Translations under genes and position numbers: made by a program
From: Gnetum montanum
Lineage: Eukaryota; Streptophyta; Gnetopsida; Gnetales; Gnetaceae
Direction: 5' to 3'
Assembly (NCBI GenBank): GCA_015680685.1
Contig: MNCI01003902.1
Span: 116,975 to 180,974, forward strand
Length of the DNA stretch: 64,000 bases
The notes under the pieces: model-generated
What the model was told of the DNA's origin: nothing
Databases searched by the model: none
Seen by the model: only the letters and a program-made list of their open reading frames with translations
Shown: positions 10,714 to 22,946 of the stretch, one piece after another
Layout of the letters: each line of letters opens with the position of its first letter
Numbering within the stretch: the stretch's first letter is position 1

Positions 10714-12847
10714 ATGTCTCTCTCACAAGACTATGATCATGCAACAACCAATAAGGCAATTCATTGGAGAACCAACAAATTATATGATGATGAAGATGAA
10801 GTTTGGAGTACCCAATCTGATGCAGGAGTCTCCTATGTACATAAACGAAGACAACATCATCCCAATTCACAATTCCATAACCTACCTAGNNNNNNNNNNN
10901 NNNNNNNNNNNNNNNNNNNNNNNNNNNNNNNNNNNNNNNNNNNNNNNNNNNNNNNNNNNNNNNNNNNNNNNNNNNNNNNNNNNNNNNNNNNNNNNNNNNN
11001 NNNNNNNNNNNNNNNNNNNNNNNNNNNNNNNNNNNNNNNNNNNNNNNNNNNNNNNNNNNNNNNNNNNNNNNNNNNNNNNNNNNNNNNNNNNNNNNNNNNN
11101 NNNNNNNNNNNNNNNNNNNNNNNNNNNNNNNNNNNNNNNNNNNNNNNNNNNNNNNNNNNNNNNNNNNNNNNNNNNNNNNNNNNNNNNNNNNNNNNNNNNN
11201 NNNNNNNNNNNNNNNNNNNNNNNNNNNNNNNNNNNNNNNNNNNNNNNNNNNNNNNNNNNNNNNNNNNNNNNNNNNNNNNNNNNNNNNNNNNNNNNNNNNN
11301 NNNNNNNNNNNNNNNNNNNNNNNNNNNNNNNNNNNNNNNNNNNNNNNNNNNNNNNNNNNNNNNNNNNNNNNNNNNNNNNNNNNNNNNNNNNNNNNNNNNN
11401 NNNNNNNNNNNNNNNNNNNNNNNNNNNNNNNNNNNNNNNNNNNNNNNNNNNNNNNNNNNNNNNCATATCATAGATGGGCTCTGTAATGAAACAAGAGAAA
11501 CCTTAGGGATGTATGCCCAAGGTCAACTATATGAACTATGAACCCACCAATTCCAAGAGCTTATTAAGTGGGTAGCAAAAGAAGAAGGAGAATTGGATAA
11601 ATGGGAGAGTGTTGAAAAATCTCAACGAGACCAAAATATTAATATATCAAAGGTCCATAATCAACAAGAGGAAAAATCAACTCATTTCAAGGACGTGAAA
11701 CCATCTTTCCAAATATCACAATCACTAGATGAAGTTGAGGCTAAGATCAATAGGATGATGGAATGGATACATGAAAAATGTGGAGAATATGCCAACATTA
11801 TTAGAGGTAAAACTATGAAAAACCAAGAAATAGGAAAAAACACCACTAAACAATCAGAGAGAAGGGTTGACGAAAATAAGAACTCAATTGCTAATGATAT
11901 GTATGAATGCAACATTTGCCTGTATGATCACCCCAAGGGTCAATGCCCAATCTTGTCACATTTACATGAGCATTGGGAAAGAATGTTATACCAAAAGTTT
12001 GTACAAAAATACTGTGTTCAATCACAGTGGCAACAATCCCAGTCATGGGGGAGGCCACCCTCAAACTGGTTACACCCTTCATATCAACTGAACCCAAGTG
12101 CTTACTAGGTTCAACATCTTATTTCCTCAACTGGGTCAACATCCTCTACCTCACCACATTATTATCATTCTCCTAAGTACTATTAACCCATATGCTCTCC
12201 AAAAAAATCACCCCCCTCATGTGTCTTACACATCTTCTCAATTTCAATATTCTCATCCTTCACCTCCTTCTACATTGCCACCAATTTTACTTGAAGGGTT
12301 TGCACCATAGCATCAACTCATGAACGTTACTTGTGCTTCTATTATCAATAGTAGTGGGAACCCTCCACAACATTGAAGGCATCCCTTCTTTAGACATGAC
12401 CATAGAAAGGGACAACACAATTCCAAGACCACTGCATTCTCCAACTCAACATAGGTCCAACACTGTGGTGCATCTTTCTCCTCAAACCTAACGCCTTGTG
12501 TTACCTTATCAAGGCCACCAATCAATACTTCAAGAACCATGCAGCCTAATGAATATAGCCATGTAGGGAGACATGTTGATCCTTGCATACCATCTTATGG
12601 TTACGAGTGCCATAGCAGGTCAACTCCTTATCAATCAACTACATCTTATAAGTTGCCCTACTATTTCAACTCTAATCAAGTGTGTGAACCCCAAATCGGG
12701 TACATTCCAACCACCACATCAAGAGACACATGATGGGGTAAGTATGACTGGGTCCTAATATTTCCAACATGCAAGGATCCCAACTTTCCATTTATTAATG
12801 CTAGCCATGCTCAAACATTTATTTATGGGGGGTATCCTCCATTCTAA
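10714..12847 (+). pseudogene. gag: gag of element B (capsid and nucleocapsid), interrupted by an assembly gap
   Basis: The start ATG (MSLSQDYDHATT) is shared with element D. After the unresolved bases the frame resumes at HIIDGL and NETRETLGMYAQ, typical of the gag capsid region, then a coiled segment (VEAKINRMMEWIHEKCGEYA) and the knuckle CNICLYDHPKGQCP (CX2CX3HX4C), the gag variant common in plant Ty3/gypsy. A Pro/His/Tyr-rich tail follows (PNEYSHVGRHVDP, PTCKDPNFPFIN) and ends GGYPPF and a stop at 12845-12847. Element D stops at the same place. In-frame stops occur after GQLYEL and at 12106-12108, with a frameshift between about 12180 and 12230. No protease follows. The product would form virus-like particles in the cytoplasm. 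Confidence 0.8.
10890..11463. other. Assembly gap (574 N)
   Basis: This is an unresolved run inside gag. The matching part of element D (about 29586 to 29107) is roughly 480 bp, so the gap length is probably an estimate. Long frames reported across the gap carry no information there. Confidence 0.95.
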
Positions 12848-13575
12848 CAAGTAGAATTAACAAATGTTTTTCCTTTTCTTTAGTTTTACAATTTTTTGTT
12901 TTCCAATTTTTCATTTTTCAAATTGTTGTTTTATCTTTTTATTTATTGTTTCATCTTTTTATCTTTTTATGGGTAATCTCATCTATGAATAAAACACTCA
13001 TGTGACTCGTTGGTTGAGGTGTTGTTCTATGCTATCAAGTCTCAGGTAGCTAATTATTTGGACAACAAGCCCACAACATCCACTCACCCATTCTATTAAT
13101 AAGAGGTCCTACTCTAGGTACAATGATATGCTTGACATCATTAAAACTTAAAGTAATTTTATGCTCATTATGCCTAGAGTGAAGAAGGATGGACTAAGAA
13201 GGAATGGCCAAGGTGTGACATCAAGGGAACTTGTGGATTCTTTTTGGTGACATCTCTAAGAGCTATCATGCAACCTGGTTATACTAAGATCCTTGTAGAT
13301 CTAACAAAAAATGGAAGTAAGAGTAATAAAAGGCACTCAATAAAGAAACTCAATGCTGTTCTGGGGGTCCCATTGGAAAGACAAGCATCCATTCCTAAAG
13401 GTTGGCCGCTTCTCTAGTTCACTGTTGGGGAAAACAAAGTGCCAAAGCAGCTAGAAAAAGAAACAAGAAAACAAACATGTGTCGTAGAGAAATTCCAATT
13501 CACTCCTCCCTTGTACAAAAAGCCAAGTGATTGTACGCCTTGCTATCATGGTGCTCTAACTATGCGAACATGAGC
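12848..13575 (+). mobile_element. Post-gag non-coding spacer with conserved block (element B)
   Basis: This matches the reverse complement of 27165-27718 in element D. Landmarks are AATAAGAGGTCCTACTCT, GTGTGACATCAAGGGAACTTG (13214) and GTCCCATTGGAAAGACA (13368). In D the block is followed by the ORFX leader. Here it is joined instead to RNase H near 13576, so element B is chimeric or deleted at that point. Confidence 0.65.
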
Positions 13576-14973
13576 ATTACTAGAGCATAATTAAACTACA
13601 CTACAACTAAAAAGGAGCTGATGGTTGTCGTGTATGTGCTTGAAAAATTTAGACATTATGTTCTTAGTTACCAAATCTATGTCCACACAAATCATAGTGC
13701 CATCCAATTCTTAATGAACAAGCCAACAGTTAGTCCCAAAGTGATAAGATGACTTGTGATTCTTCAAGAGTTTGACATCACAATGATTGATAAAAAAGGG
13801 AAAGAAAATGTTGTAGCTAATCATTGATCAAGGTTGAAATGGGACACAGAAAATTGAGTAGAACCCTTATTAAACCAATTTCCCAATGAGGACCTCTTCA
13901 CTAAATAGCAAAGGTTGTTAGTTCAAAAGAATATCCATGGATTGTAGAGTACCTAATATATCTCAACACACACGAGCTTCCTTTGAATGAAACAAAAAAA
14001 ATGTGAGCAATTCCTTTAGAAAGCTAAATAATACATGGAAATAAATGACAACCTGTACAAAATTTGTGTAGATGGGATTGTTAGATAGTGTGTACCTAAT
14101 CACAACTAGCAAAGGGTATTACAAGATGCACATGAAGGTCCATGTGGTGGCCACTATGTAGGGCATAGAACAACACTAAAATTATTGATGGTAGGATACT
14201 TCTAGCCTACTCTGTTCAGAGATGCACACAATTTTTCCCAATCATGTATATGTTGCCAAAGAGATGGAGGAATTATGACTAGACATGAAGGGCCACAACA
14301 CTGGATATAGCTACTAGAAAATTTTGATATTTGGGGAATTGATTTCATGGGATCCATTCAACCGATGTCAAATAGAAAATCATACATTATTGTGACTATG
14401 GATTATTACATGAAGTGGAGGCAGCAATAGTAAAAGATTATATAGCAAAAATAACTACCAAGTTTTTCCAACAACATATGAATCGATTTGGAGCATCTAG
14501 AATGCTAATATTAGATAATGGAACCCACTTCACTAGTGCTACCTTTAAGAAAATCATGCAACTTGGGATCAACCATAAATTAACAACACCATATCATCCC
14601 TGAGAAAATGATCAAGTTGAAGTTACTAACCATGAAATTACTAGAATACTTACTAGAATGGGTTAGTAGGTTTAGACATGATTGGAGTATGAAATTAAAT
14701 GATGTTCTATGACCCTATAGAACATCTTGGGAATTACCTATAGGGTACACCCCATATGAGTTAGTCCATGGAAAGTTAGTGACACTTCCAATCTAGACAC
14801 AACTTCACACTTTAACTACTACTAGTGGACTTGACCTTGATTTGAGTTTACCATAAAAGGAACGTGTAATGAATCTGAATCTTTTAGATGAAAATAGAAA
14901 AGTAGCACTCATGGATAGTGAAGTCCACAAGTACTATTTCAAACTTAGGCATGATTCGTGTATAAGAAATTTA
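13576..14973 (+). pseudogene. pol: RNase H and integrase part of pol (element B), decayed
   Basis: RNase H-like sequence reads TTTKKELMVVVYVLEKF, HYVLSYQIYVHTNHSAI, then FLMNKPTVS. Integrase follows: the zinc-binding region (DAHEGPCGGHYVGH ... CICCQRDGG, the HHCC pattern), then WGIDFMGSI with the first catalytic Asp, then LILDNGTHFTSA with the second, and PYRTSWELPIGYTPYELV. The C-terminal tail (LDENRKVALM, VHKYY) is cut at 14973, where an LTR begins. Reverse transcriptase is absent. Numerous stops (for example after VIR and ANH) show it is dead. RNase H removes the RNA template and integrase inserts the cDNA in the host nucleus. The two catalytic Asp visible here are both substituted in element F. 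Confidence 0.85.
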
Positions 14974-15828
14974 TGAATCATGTTTTGACATGCTTCAATA
15001 TCAAATACCCAATATTAGAGCCTTAACATCGGATACCTGATGTTGGAGCCCAAGACATGATGTTGAATATCCGATATCATGGGGTATATGTTGGCCTATA
15101 AATATAGTGCTTGGACTCATATTTTTCATAATTTTTAGTTGAGTTTTTCATAGTTTTTGCATAGAGTAATGAAGCTCTTGCAATTTGTTTTCTCCAAAGT
15201 AGAATATGTTTGAGTGCCTGTAGTAGGAGTCTGAGTGTGTACAGATCTTTTTTTGAACATTGATGTACCTAAGCACAACAGTGTGATGAAAATAAAAATG
15301 AACCCTTTTGATAATCCTTGCAAATGAATAGACTGATGTTTTCCTTAATGCATTTAATATTCATGCACTTTAATTAAGTAATCAATGTCCAGTTATTAAT
15401 GAACACAAGCACGACTACTTCAAGCATACATATAGCACTTGGTGACCTAGAAATGCTTAATGTTTGGTAAGCCAACAAGGCTATATGTGTTCAGGATGTG
15501 TCCAGGAAAGTGGGATGGGTACTTGTGTTAGGCTAGCTAGACAATAAATTAATTAGATCTTAAATTACTCTACATTTCATTAATATTGTAGGTGATTAAA
15601 CTTACAAAACATAAAATGATAAAAATCATGTACCTTAATTATACTTAAACCATATCCTTGAGCTTCACAAGTGTAGTTGGGAAGACAAAAAATGTTCTCA
15701 ATGCCCATTTCACTCCCTAGAAGAACTAGTGCATTGGAGAACTATAGATCCATAGAATTAAACCAGATTACATGTAGACACCTTAATGATTCATATGGTT
15801 GGGTGTAGGAGTACCTCGTCACTCATCA
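14974..15828 (+). mobile_element. LTR (type alpha), 855 bp, 5' LTR of element C
   Basis: It begins TGAATCATG and ends CACTCATCA, and it aligns along its length with the LTR at 1254-2123. It has ATATC-type motifs at 15000-15095 and a CCTATAAATATAG promoter box near 15096. A primer-binding site follows directly, so this is a 5' LTR. It abuts the integrase of element B, which suggests that C inserted into B. Confidence 0.85.
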
Positions 15829-15829
15829 T

Positions 15830-15847
15830 TGATGCCATTGTTGGGGA
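15830..15847 (+). other. Primer-binding site, tRNA-Asp type, diverged (element C)
   Basis: TGATGCCATTGTTGGGGA matches the tRNA-Asp site TGGCGCCGTTGCCGGGGA at 14 of 18 positions. All four differences are transitions (G-A, C-T). Confidence 0.75.
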
Positions 15848-15990
15848 TCTTTTAGTTGTTATGTGCAGTATCTAGGACTTAGTGAAAATCATTCAAAATC
15901 ATTGGAATGAACCTTAGAGTCATATCATACTTCAAAAATAACTAAATTTTTTTTTAAAAGCACACAGTAATTTTTATTTTCTAACATAAA

Positions 15991-17384
15991 ATGTCTTCTT
16001 CTCATAGGAGCAATTCTTTGCCCAAGTTTGATGGAGTTCATCGGCTAGTGTCTTAACAATACCGAGTGGTATATGCTCATCTTGATGAGTATGTATCAAA
16101 TTTCATCTTCATCTTACATCAAGATGAACAAGCGTAGTGGCATGACATGAAGGGCAACATTGTGTTGCCACTAGATTAATCTATTCCTACGATGCTCCAA
16201 CAAATGCTTATACGATGGGATCTCCAAAGACTTCATGCTGAGTACATTATGTAGGATAGTCATGCTAGAGATTATCATCCCACTAAGGCATAATGTCAAA
16301 GGGATCAAAAACTATAACAATGCCATGAATTTGCGAAGGGGAAAGGATTTAATGATTCCCCATTCCTACTATACTAAAAAGATGGTGGAGAACCCTTCTC
16401 TAAGGATTTTCCATTCAAAAAAATTCCTCTCTTTAACTTCAATGAAGGAGGTCAAAACCAAAACTTGAAATCCATAATTCATAATTTTGATTTTGTTAAG
16501 AATGGATCCAGTGAAAAAGAAGGATTGAAAGAGGCAAGTCAAGGTAGGGATGCAAACAAGAAACAAGATCATGATCATAGTCACAATACCTAAAGAGGTG
16601 GTAGCAGGCATCATGATGATGCTGATCCTTCTTCCTCTTCACCTTCGTCATCATCATCTTCTTCTTCTAGCTTTGATCGCAACTTCAAAAAGTGTGACTG
16701 TAATAGAGGTGACTGACAAGACCGAGATAACCAAAGGGACCATTAGGCAGGCCAATATCAAGGGTGTGGGCATTCAAGAGAGACTCGTTGCCATGAACGA
16801 AGGGGTAGTAGAGGGCATCATAGGCACTATAATCATGGCCTTGATGAGCGTTTGCTTGCTACCTAAAGTATGCTCAACATTGTAGAGGCAGTACGAATTC
16901 TAATAAGGTATGTAAAGGATAGTCAAATTAAAAAACTAGACATGAACAATGTCCCTCAGTTTGAAGGGGGATATAACTTAGATTCATAGATCCATCTCCA
17001 ATCTTTTCAAGATGCATGTGCCTTTTAGAATATAGAGAATGGATGGCAAAAAATTAAGTAATTCCCAAGGACACTTATTAAAGAAGAAAAAAACTAGTAC
17101 CAATTCTTAGAATTGGCATTTATCAGATAATGGAGTACAATGCTTGAATTGTTCAATGATAAATATGAAATGTACTCCTAAGTGTCCAACTTGAGAAGGT
17201 AGATCCAAGGATCAAGATGCATGTGCCTTGTAGAATATAGAGAATGGATGGCAAAAACTTAAGTAATTCCCAAGGACACTTATTAAAGAAGAAAAAAACT
17301 AGTACCAATTCTTAGAATTGGCATCTATCAGATAATGGAGTACAATGCTTGAATTGTTCAATGATAAATATGAAATGTACTCTC
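15991..17384 (+). pseudogene. gag: gag of element C, decayed and truncated
   Basis: The ATG at 15991 gives MSSSHRSNS. After a few stops it reads FIFILHQDEQ and KGNIVLPLD, the same N-terminal segment as element I (FTFILHQDEQ, EGNIVFPLD). A Ser/Asp/His-rich stretch follows, then the capsid core: LDMNNVPQFEGGYN, NIENGWQKIK, STMLELFNDKYEMYS. The frame ends soon after, in a tandem duplication. The C-terminal half of the capsid, the zinc knuckle and all of pol are missing. The sequence jumps to 3' non-coding DNA at about 17385. This gag is of the I/F type, not the D/B type, which has a different N-terminus (MSLSQDYDH). Confidence 0.8.
17011..17384 (+). repeat. 205-bp tandem duplication inside gag of element C
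   Basis: GATGCATGTGCCTT begins at 17011 and at 17216. Over about 170 bp the copies differ at only a few positions (TTTTAG/TTGTAG, AAATT/AACTT, CATTTAT/CATCTAT). The second copy ends in (TC)5 at 17381-17390. Confidence 0.9.
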
Positions 17385-17597
17385 TCTCTCTTTCTCAGCT
17401 ACCAAATAAGGCTTGATGTCAAATGTATAAAGTGTTCACTCTTATTGTCGTGAGCACCAGTTTTCTCATGTTTTGTAATGATGATCCATTCACATGTCAT
17501 CCCATTCACCATTAGTTCCATTCAAGTCAATAATCCCATACCTTCCCAATATTTTGTAAGGAACTTGAGGACGAGTTTTTATGCAGTCATGGGGGTA
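17385..17597 (+). mobile_element. 3' non-coding end and polypurine tract
   Basis: CAAGTCAATAATCCCATACC, TTTTGTAAGGAACTTGAGGA and CAGTCATGGGGGTA match the ends of other elements (7910-7981, 36860-36934, and 38050-38130 reversed). Confidence 0.75.
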
Positions 17598-18085
17598 TGA
17601 TGGGATGCAATATCACGTCTTTCCCGCGATATCGTAGTCTACTGCCATTTCTATAAATAAGAGGTGGCACTCCCTTTTTTCGGAATCTAGATTTAGATTG
17701 TAGCCAAACTCTTGCCATTTTTCCATTCCAGAGTTAGAATAATTTCCATGTGCCCGTAGTAGGAGTTCCAAAGCGAACGGATCTTTATTTGAGAAATTTT
17801 GTACCTGAGCACACAATTGTGTACGGCAATAAAGATAAAATTTTGGATAAACCTTGCAGTGCATGGACTAAGCTAATGAGGATTTAATTACTGTTGAATG
17901 TTTAAATGCTTTCTTAGGACTTAATCTCTCTCAACCCTCAACCCTCATAGTTAAGTGCATTTAGTACGACTGCTTCGAGCATGTGTGTTATGCTTGGTAA
18001 TCCTAATAACGAATAGCGTTTGATAATCCCAACAGCATTGCATTGGTTTAGGGTATGAAACGGCAAGTGGGAACGGATACTGATA
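17598..18085 (+). mobile_element. Partial LTR (type gamma)
   Basis: TGATGGGATGC follows a polypurine tract. GATATC motifs, TCTATAAATAAGAGG (TATA box) and GCCAAACTCTTGCCATTTT match the reverse complement of the LTR at 37261-38049. The match stops near 18085, about 300 bp before the expected end. The 5' LTR of element C is alpha-type, so these two LTRs do not form a matched pair. Confidence 0.75.
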
Positions 18086-19492
18086 AACCTCCTCCAATAG
18101 ATCCTTGCACTAGGACTACTAGTCCACCAGTAAGCTAAAGAAGAATTTTTTATTTAAGTACAAATCATAGCCTAGGTCCTCTTCTTTAATTTGAAGTGAC
18201 CTAGACTTATCTAGGAAACTAAGAGGAATGGGTGGGGAATCATTAAAAGGAATTTTGTCCTTTTGAGGTCTAATGACACCTCTACGCTCTGTACATTTGT
18301 GGGCTTAGGTAGAGAAAACAAAAGAGACGATGAAGCCCTTGCTACTCCATGGCTTGTTGCTTTGGTTTCTTCTGTTGTCCCTTCAATTGTTTTTTTCCCC
18401 CACTGTTTGGAGCTTAGCTTTGCCAAATTTTTCGCATCTGTTGCTCTCTTGGTGTCCTCCATGTTGTTGTAACTTACATCATAAAAAATGCAACTAGTAG
18501 TATTTTTGTTTATATAAAAATGAGAGGGGAAATTTAAACATTTTTGCCTGCCCTTAACATTAATCACTATAACACTCTTCCCTTTTTCCCTTCATTTTAT
18601 TACATATTATTCAAAAGTGATAACTTATAAAAAACATATGTAAATAAAACATGATTGATAACCACATCCTCACCATGATCATCATCAAGGAAGTGAGCGG
18701 CTAACTTTCAATAATCGATCATCACCTGAGGCAAGTCAAGGAGGAGAAAGCATGCAAAAGCTTGCATTTGTTGAACTGGTAGCACCATGATGGCCTCCAT
18801 TATTATTATTATACACTACAGTGCCTTTTTATGCCTTCATTGAAAAATGGTGTCTAAAGTAGGTTAATTTTATTGATGTCGTGGCACCTCCATGTGAGCA
18901 CCAACAACATCAACATGATAAATGGCAAGGCTAGAATTAGCAAGAGCATGATCAAGAAGAACACCTCCAAGCCACAATTGAGGCTCACCATGACTGGGGT
19001 ACCATCGCACCTAGCAAATATACCATCGTCTGCACCTTAAAGGACCTATACATTTTTTGAATAATTTTTGGACTATTGTTGATTTGTAATTATTATCATG
19101 TCACCATGTAACCAACAACCAATGATCAATATCATGAAACTAAAACTAAAAATTTATATAAAAATATTATAAATATAGCCCCTTAAATGAAAAGACAATA
19201 AACTCTACTATATTAAAAGAAGATGGAGAAGATAATTCATGTATAAATGTGCATCTAAGTTTACATCAAGAGAATAATTATTTGTACTGTTTCAAACTAT
19301 TGATTTCTCTAAAGTAAGAAGATTCAAAAGAATTTTTTATTCTATAGGATTTTTTTAGCAACCTGATTTATCGTATAATGGGGGAAGGCCCAACAATAAA
19401 AAACTAAATTTTTTCTAATTTTGTAGCTATGATATCTTTGCAATCTAGATGAGGTTTTGGCTTATCTTAGGCTTGTTGGAAAGCTCATTATG
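18086..19492. other. Unassigned DNA
   Basis: The longest frame (18567-18211, minus, 118 codons) is rich in Lys/Ser/Thr and has no family features I recognise. The rest has no repeat or RNA signal I could support. It may be pre-insertion host DNA. Confidence 0.4.
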
Positions 19493-19497
19493 CATTC

Positions 19498-20371
19498 TGA
19501 TGAGTGATGAGGTACCCCCTACACTTAACCATATGAATATGAGCATGTACGTGTGATCTGGTTGAACTTTGCAGATGGACTAGTTGTGGCACCTAGACAA
19601 TTATACGTTGATCACAATTTGTTGTCTTCCCACCTAGACTAGTATTTGCTTTGTCACGTATGGTTTAGTCTAGAGTGAGGTGTATGATGTGGTTTCTAAC
19701 ACTATGCTACTCCTAAAGACAATGAGAAATAATCTTGATTAAGATAATAAGTAATATGAAATAAGATCTAAGCTAGCCTAAGTGTGATGAGCATCCATCC
19801 TTAATCATCTGTATGCATCTTGGACTTTGTGTACTACATCTAGGATTACCAAGCACATATTACTCGAGCACTACTTGATACACTACTAGGTTTCCACGTA
19901 GTGACACTTAAATGTTCATGATTAAGACGTACTCATTCCACATTAACAACAAGAATAGTAAATGACGATAAAAGAAATATTAACTAAGAAAACAACAATA
20001 AATAATCAATAATATATAATTAACAATTAAACAATTAAAAACTAAGTGAATGTTGCAATGATGGAGTAATCTCGATCTTTATTGTCGATCGTGTGCATGT
20101 CCAAGTACGTCACACTCAAACAAAGGTTTCGTACAATTACAAGCATCACACTACAAGCGTGCACAAGGAAAAGTAATTGAAAACTGACAAAAAGACTCTA
20201 CCTTAAGACTTAGCAGAATGACGCCCCCCCCTCGTCTTGCACCTAAGTGCTATATTTATAGGCCAACACAAGGATCACGATATCGTGTATACGATATCGT
20301 ATCCAGGCTAAGATATTGGGTACTTGATATCTTGTACTTGATATCAAGGCCTTGAAAATAGCAATTCATCA
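19498..20371 (-). mobile_element. Solo LTR (type beta), 874 bp, with perfect 5-bp target duplication
   Basis: On the plus strand it begins TGATGAGTGATGAGG and ends AATTCATCA. It is flanked by CATTC at 19493-19497 and at 20372-20376. Neither a primer-binding site nor a polypurine tract adjoins it, so the internal region was probably lost by LTR-LTR recombination. It contains a GATATC array at 20278-20345 and a TATA box (minus strand) near 20255. Confidence 0.92.
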
Positions 20372-20376
20372 CATTC

Positions 20377-22062
20377 TATAAGCCTATAAAATTTTAGATC
20401 AATTCGAGTTTATTTAATGATTCAAATCTAACCTAAAAAATCTTGAATAAAACTGTTCAGCATCCATGATAGAAATTGGTGATTTATGAAATGAATATCT
20501 TTTCAATTTGAAACAGTTATGGAATGAGTGAATACTTGATATAAAGCTCTTTCAACAATTTTCCTATTGATAAAATTTTGACTTGATTTGATAGTTAAGA
20601 TTCATGACAAAAAAGTGATCCCAAATGTGATTTTTAGACTTCTTGAAATACAATCAAGTGTATGATGATGCATGAGGCCTTGATAAATTGGTGAATGTTG
20701 ATGAACATGATGAATGATTATTGATGAATAAGAGATGAATTTGATGAATATGGAGAGAAACACAACATAATATGCCTATGTATTAAAGGCATTTGATGGG
20801 GCCATTATAACTAATGAATGGACAAGTCTATTTTCATGAAAAATAGAATAGGAATTAAAGAAACATGTAAGATTGGGATCATTCTATTATTACATCCATC
20901 CATCAATCTTTTAATAAAGAAAAAAATAAATAGATTTTTCTATATTATCCTATATGATCTAAATTTTTTTTAAAAAAAATTATAGGGTTTTTATTCCTAT
21001 GTTACAAAAAATTCTAAGTTATCTTTTCTTGATATTTAACTTTTTCCTTTTATCTTCATGTTTTCACTTCAATTTTTTGTACTTCCATATGTAGACATGA
21101 GCTTCAATTACTTTGAATTTTGGTTTGTAGAATTTATTTCTTCTTCTTATTTAAAATCCACAACATGAGCAATAAATGTTGGTAAAGTGTGAATGTTCAA
21201 AGTGTGTGCTAAAACCAACATAGACATATAAATAAGATAAAAATGATTATTCCAAATTAGTGTATATTTTTGCTATAACAAATAGGGATTTTCAAAAAAA
21301 ATCATTTCACTTTTTTTTGCTAATGATGTTATACCTAGTGGTGTAGCGAGAATGAAAGGTAATATAATTGGGAATGATAATTACGAAATCAATAATAAAG
21401 AAACTAAAACATGTAAACAACTAGAATCTAGAAATGAAATAAAGAAGAACAACCCTAACTTTATTTCTTAAGTATATGGGTATAATGAATAAAAAAAAAC
21501 CCTTATACAAGATTGATAAAGATAATAAAGGTTTTGTGGGAAAGAGACTTATGCAAATAGAGTGCTTAGGAAAAATAAAGATACACTAAGAAACCTTAAG
21601 AGATGTTGATAATATGCAAAAAACTAATGATGTTAATTATTACAACTTTGTTAAGCCTAGAAATGACAATAGCAATGACACAAGTCATTGATTTTTGTGT
21701 TGATTTTGAGCATAATGTATGAAAAGTAATAAATAACACATTACATTAGATTGTACATCTATTTCACAAAGACAATGAACAAAACATAGAAAATGATGTA
21801 AAGAATGAGACTAGTGGTCATTTTTAATGTCAATTCAAAAGAACTCATGAAGATAACCCTAAAAAGATGATTTGACACTTAGATCAATATTATAATGACT
21901 TTAGATGATGTTTGAGATGTAAAGCATTAATATATAGGACTTACCATGTGCTAATAAGAGGATCTTCTGAAAAATGATGCTAAAAATAAGACAACTTATT
22001 AATTTTTGCATCAATTTTGAGTTATGGTAGAAACTAAAGTCAAAATTAATGACCAATGAATT
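20377..22062. other. Unassigned A+T-rich DNA
   Basis: No gene, RNA or repeat family was recognised on either strand. It was probably contiguous with 30776 onward before element D inserted. Confidence 0.4.
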
Positions 22063-22067
22063 GAGAT

Positions 22068-22946
22068 TGATGAGTGGCGAGGTACCCCTACACTCAACCA
22101 TACAAATACGAGTGTTTCATGCAAGGTCCAGTCGAACTCTACAGACGAGCTAGTTGTGATATCTAGATAGTTACTCGTGATCATAGTTTGCTATCTTCCC
22201 ACATGGACTAGTATTTAATATGTCACGTATGGTTTAGTCCAAAGTGAGGTGTATGATGCAATCCTACACTAGTGCTACTCCTAGAGGCAATGGAAAATAA
22301 TCTTGATTAAGCTAGGAGAAAAAGGGAGAGAGAGTTAAGCTAAGAAGAAATGGGAGGAAAGAGTCTAACTAGCCTAAGTGTGATAAGCATCTGTTCCTTA
22401 ATCATCCGTACACATCTTGGACCTTGTGTATGACTACTACTGGGATTACCAAGCGCATGGTCTAGGTACACTAGTAGGATACCAAGTAGTCACACTTAAA
22501 TACTCATGATTACATCGTACTCATTCCACGTTTAAGGAGTTTAGGGTAGAGAGATATTAACTATAAAAGAAATAAATAACAATAACAATTAAATAATTAA
22601 ACTAAGTGAATAATGCAATGATGAAGTAATCTCGATCTTTATTTCTAGTCATGTGCATGTCCAAGTATGTCACACTTGAATAAAGGATGCTATACAATTA
22701 TAATCATCACACTGCGAGCATGCACTAGGAGAAAGGGTTGAGAAGAATAAAAAATGAAACTAACTCCTATCTATTGACTGAAAAACTAACTTCTCCTATG
22801 CACCTACATGTGTATTTATAGGCTTACACAGGGATCATGATATCATGTATCCGATATTATTGGCCAAGCTCCGATATTGCTTACCCAATATCGTGGATCT
22901 AATATCGAGGGTCCGATATTGGAGCCTAATGAATCACGATTCATCA
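22068..22946 (-). mobile_element. 3' LTR of element D (type beta)
   Basis: Bounded by TGATGAGTGG and GATTCATCA. The minus-strand TATAAATA box is at 22813-22820, with GATATC/GATATT motifs at 22838-22920 upstream of it. It differs from the 5' LTR mainly by C/T and G/A changes, plus a 12-bp loss in the AACTAACT repeat near 22790. Confidence 0.92.

Noticed and set aside
10684-11541. Long frames across 10857-11541 on both strands
   Set aside because: They exist only because the 574-N gap contains no stops. The supported part is the gag frame on the plus strand.
18211-18567. 118-codon minus-strand frame as a host gene
   Set aside because: No family features, no duplicate, and a start that cannot be supported. 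It is left as unassigned DNA.
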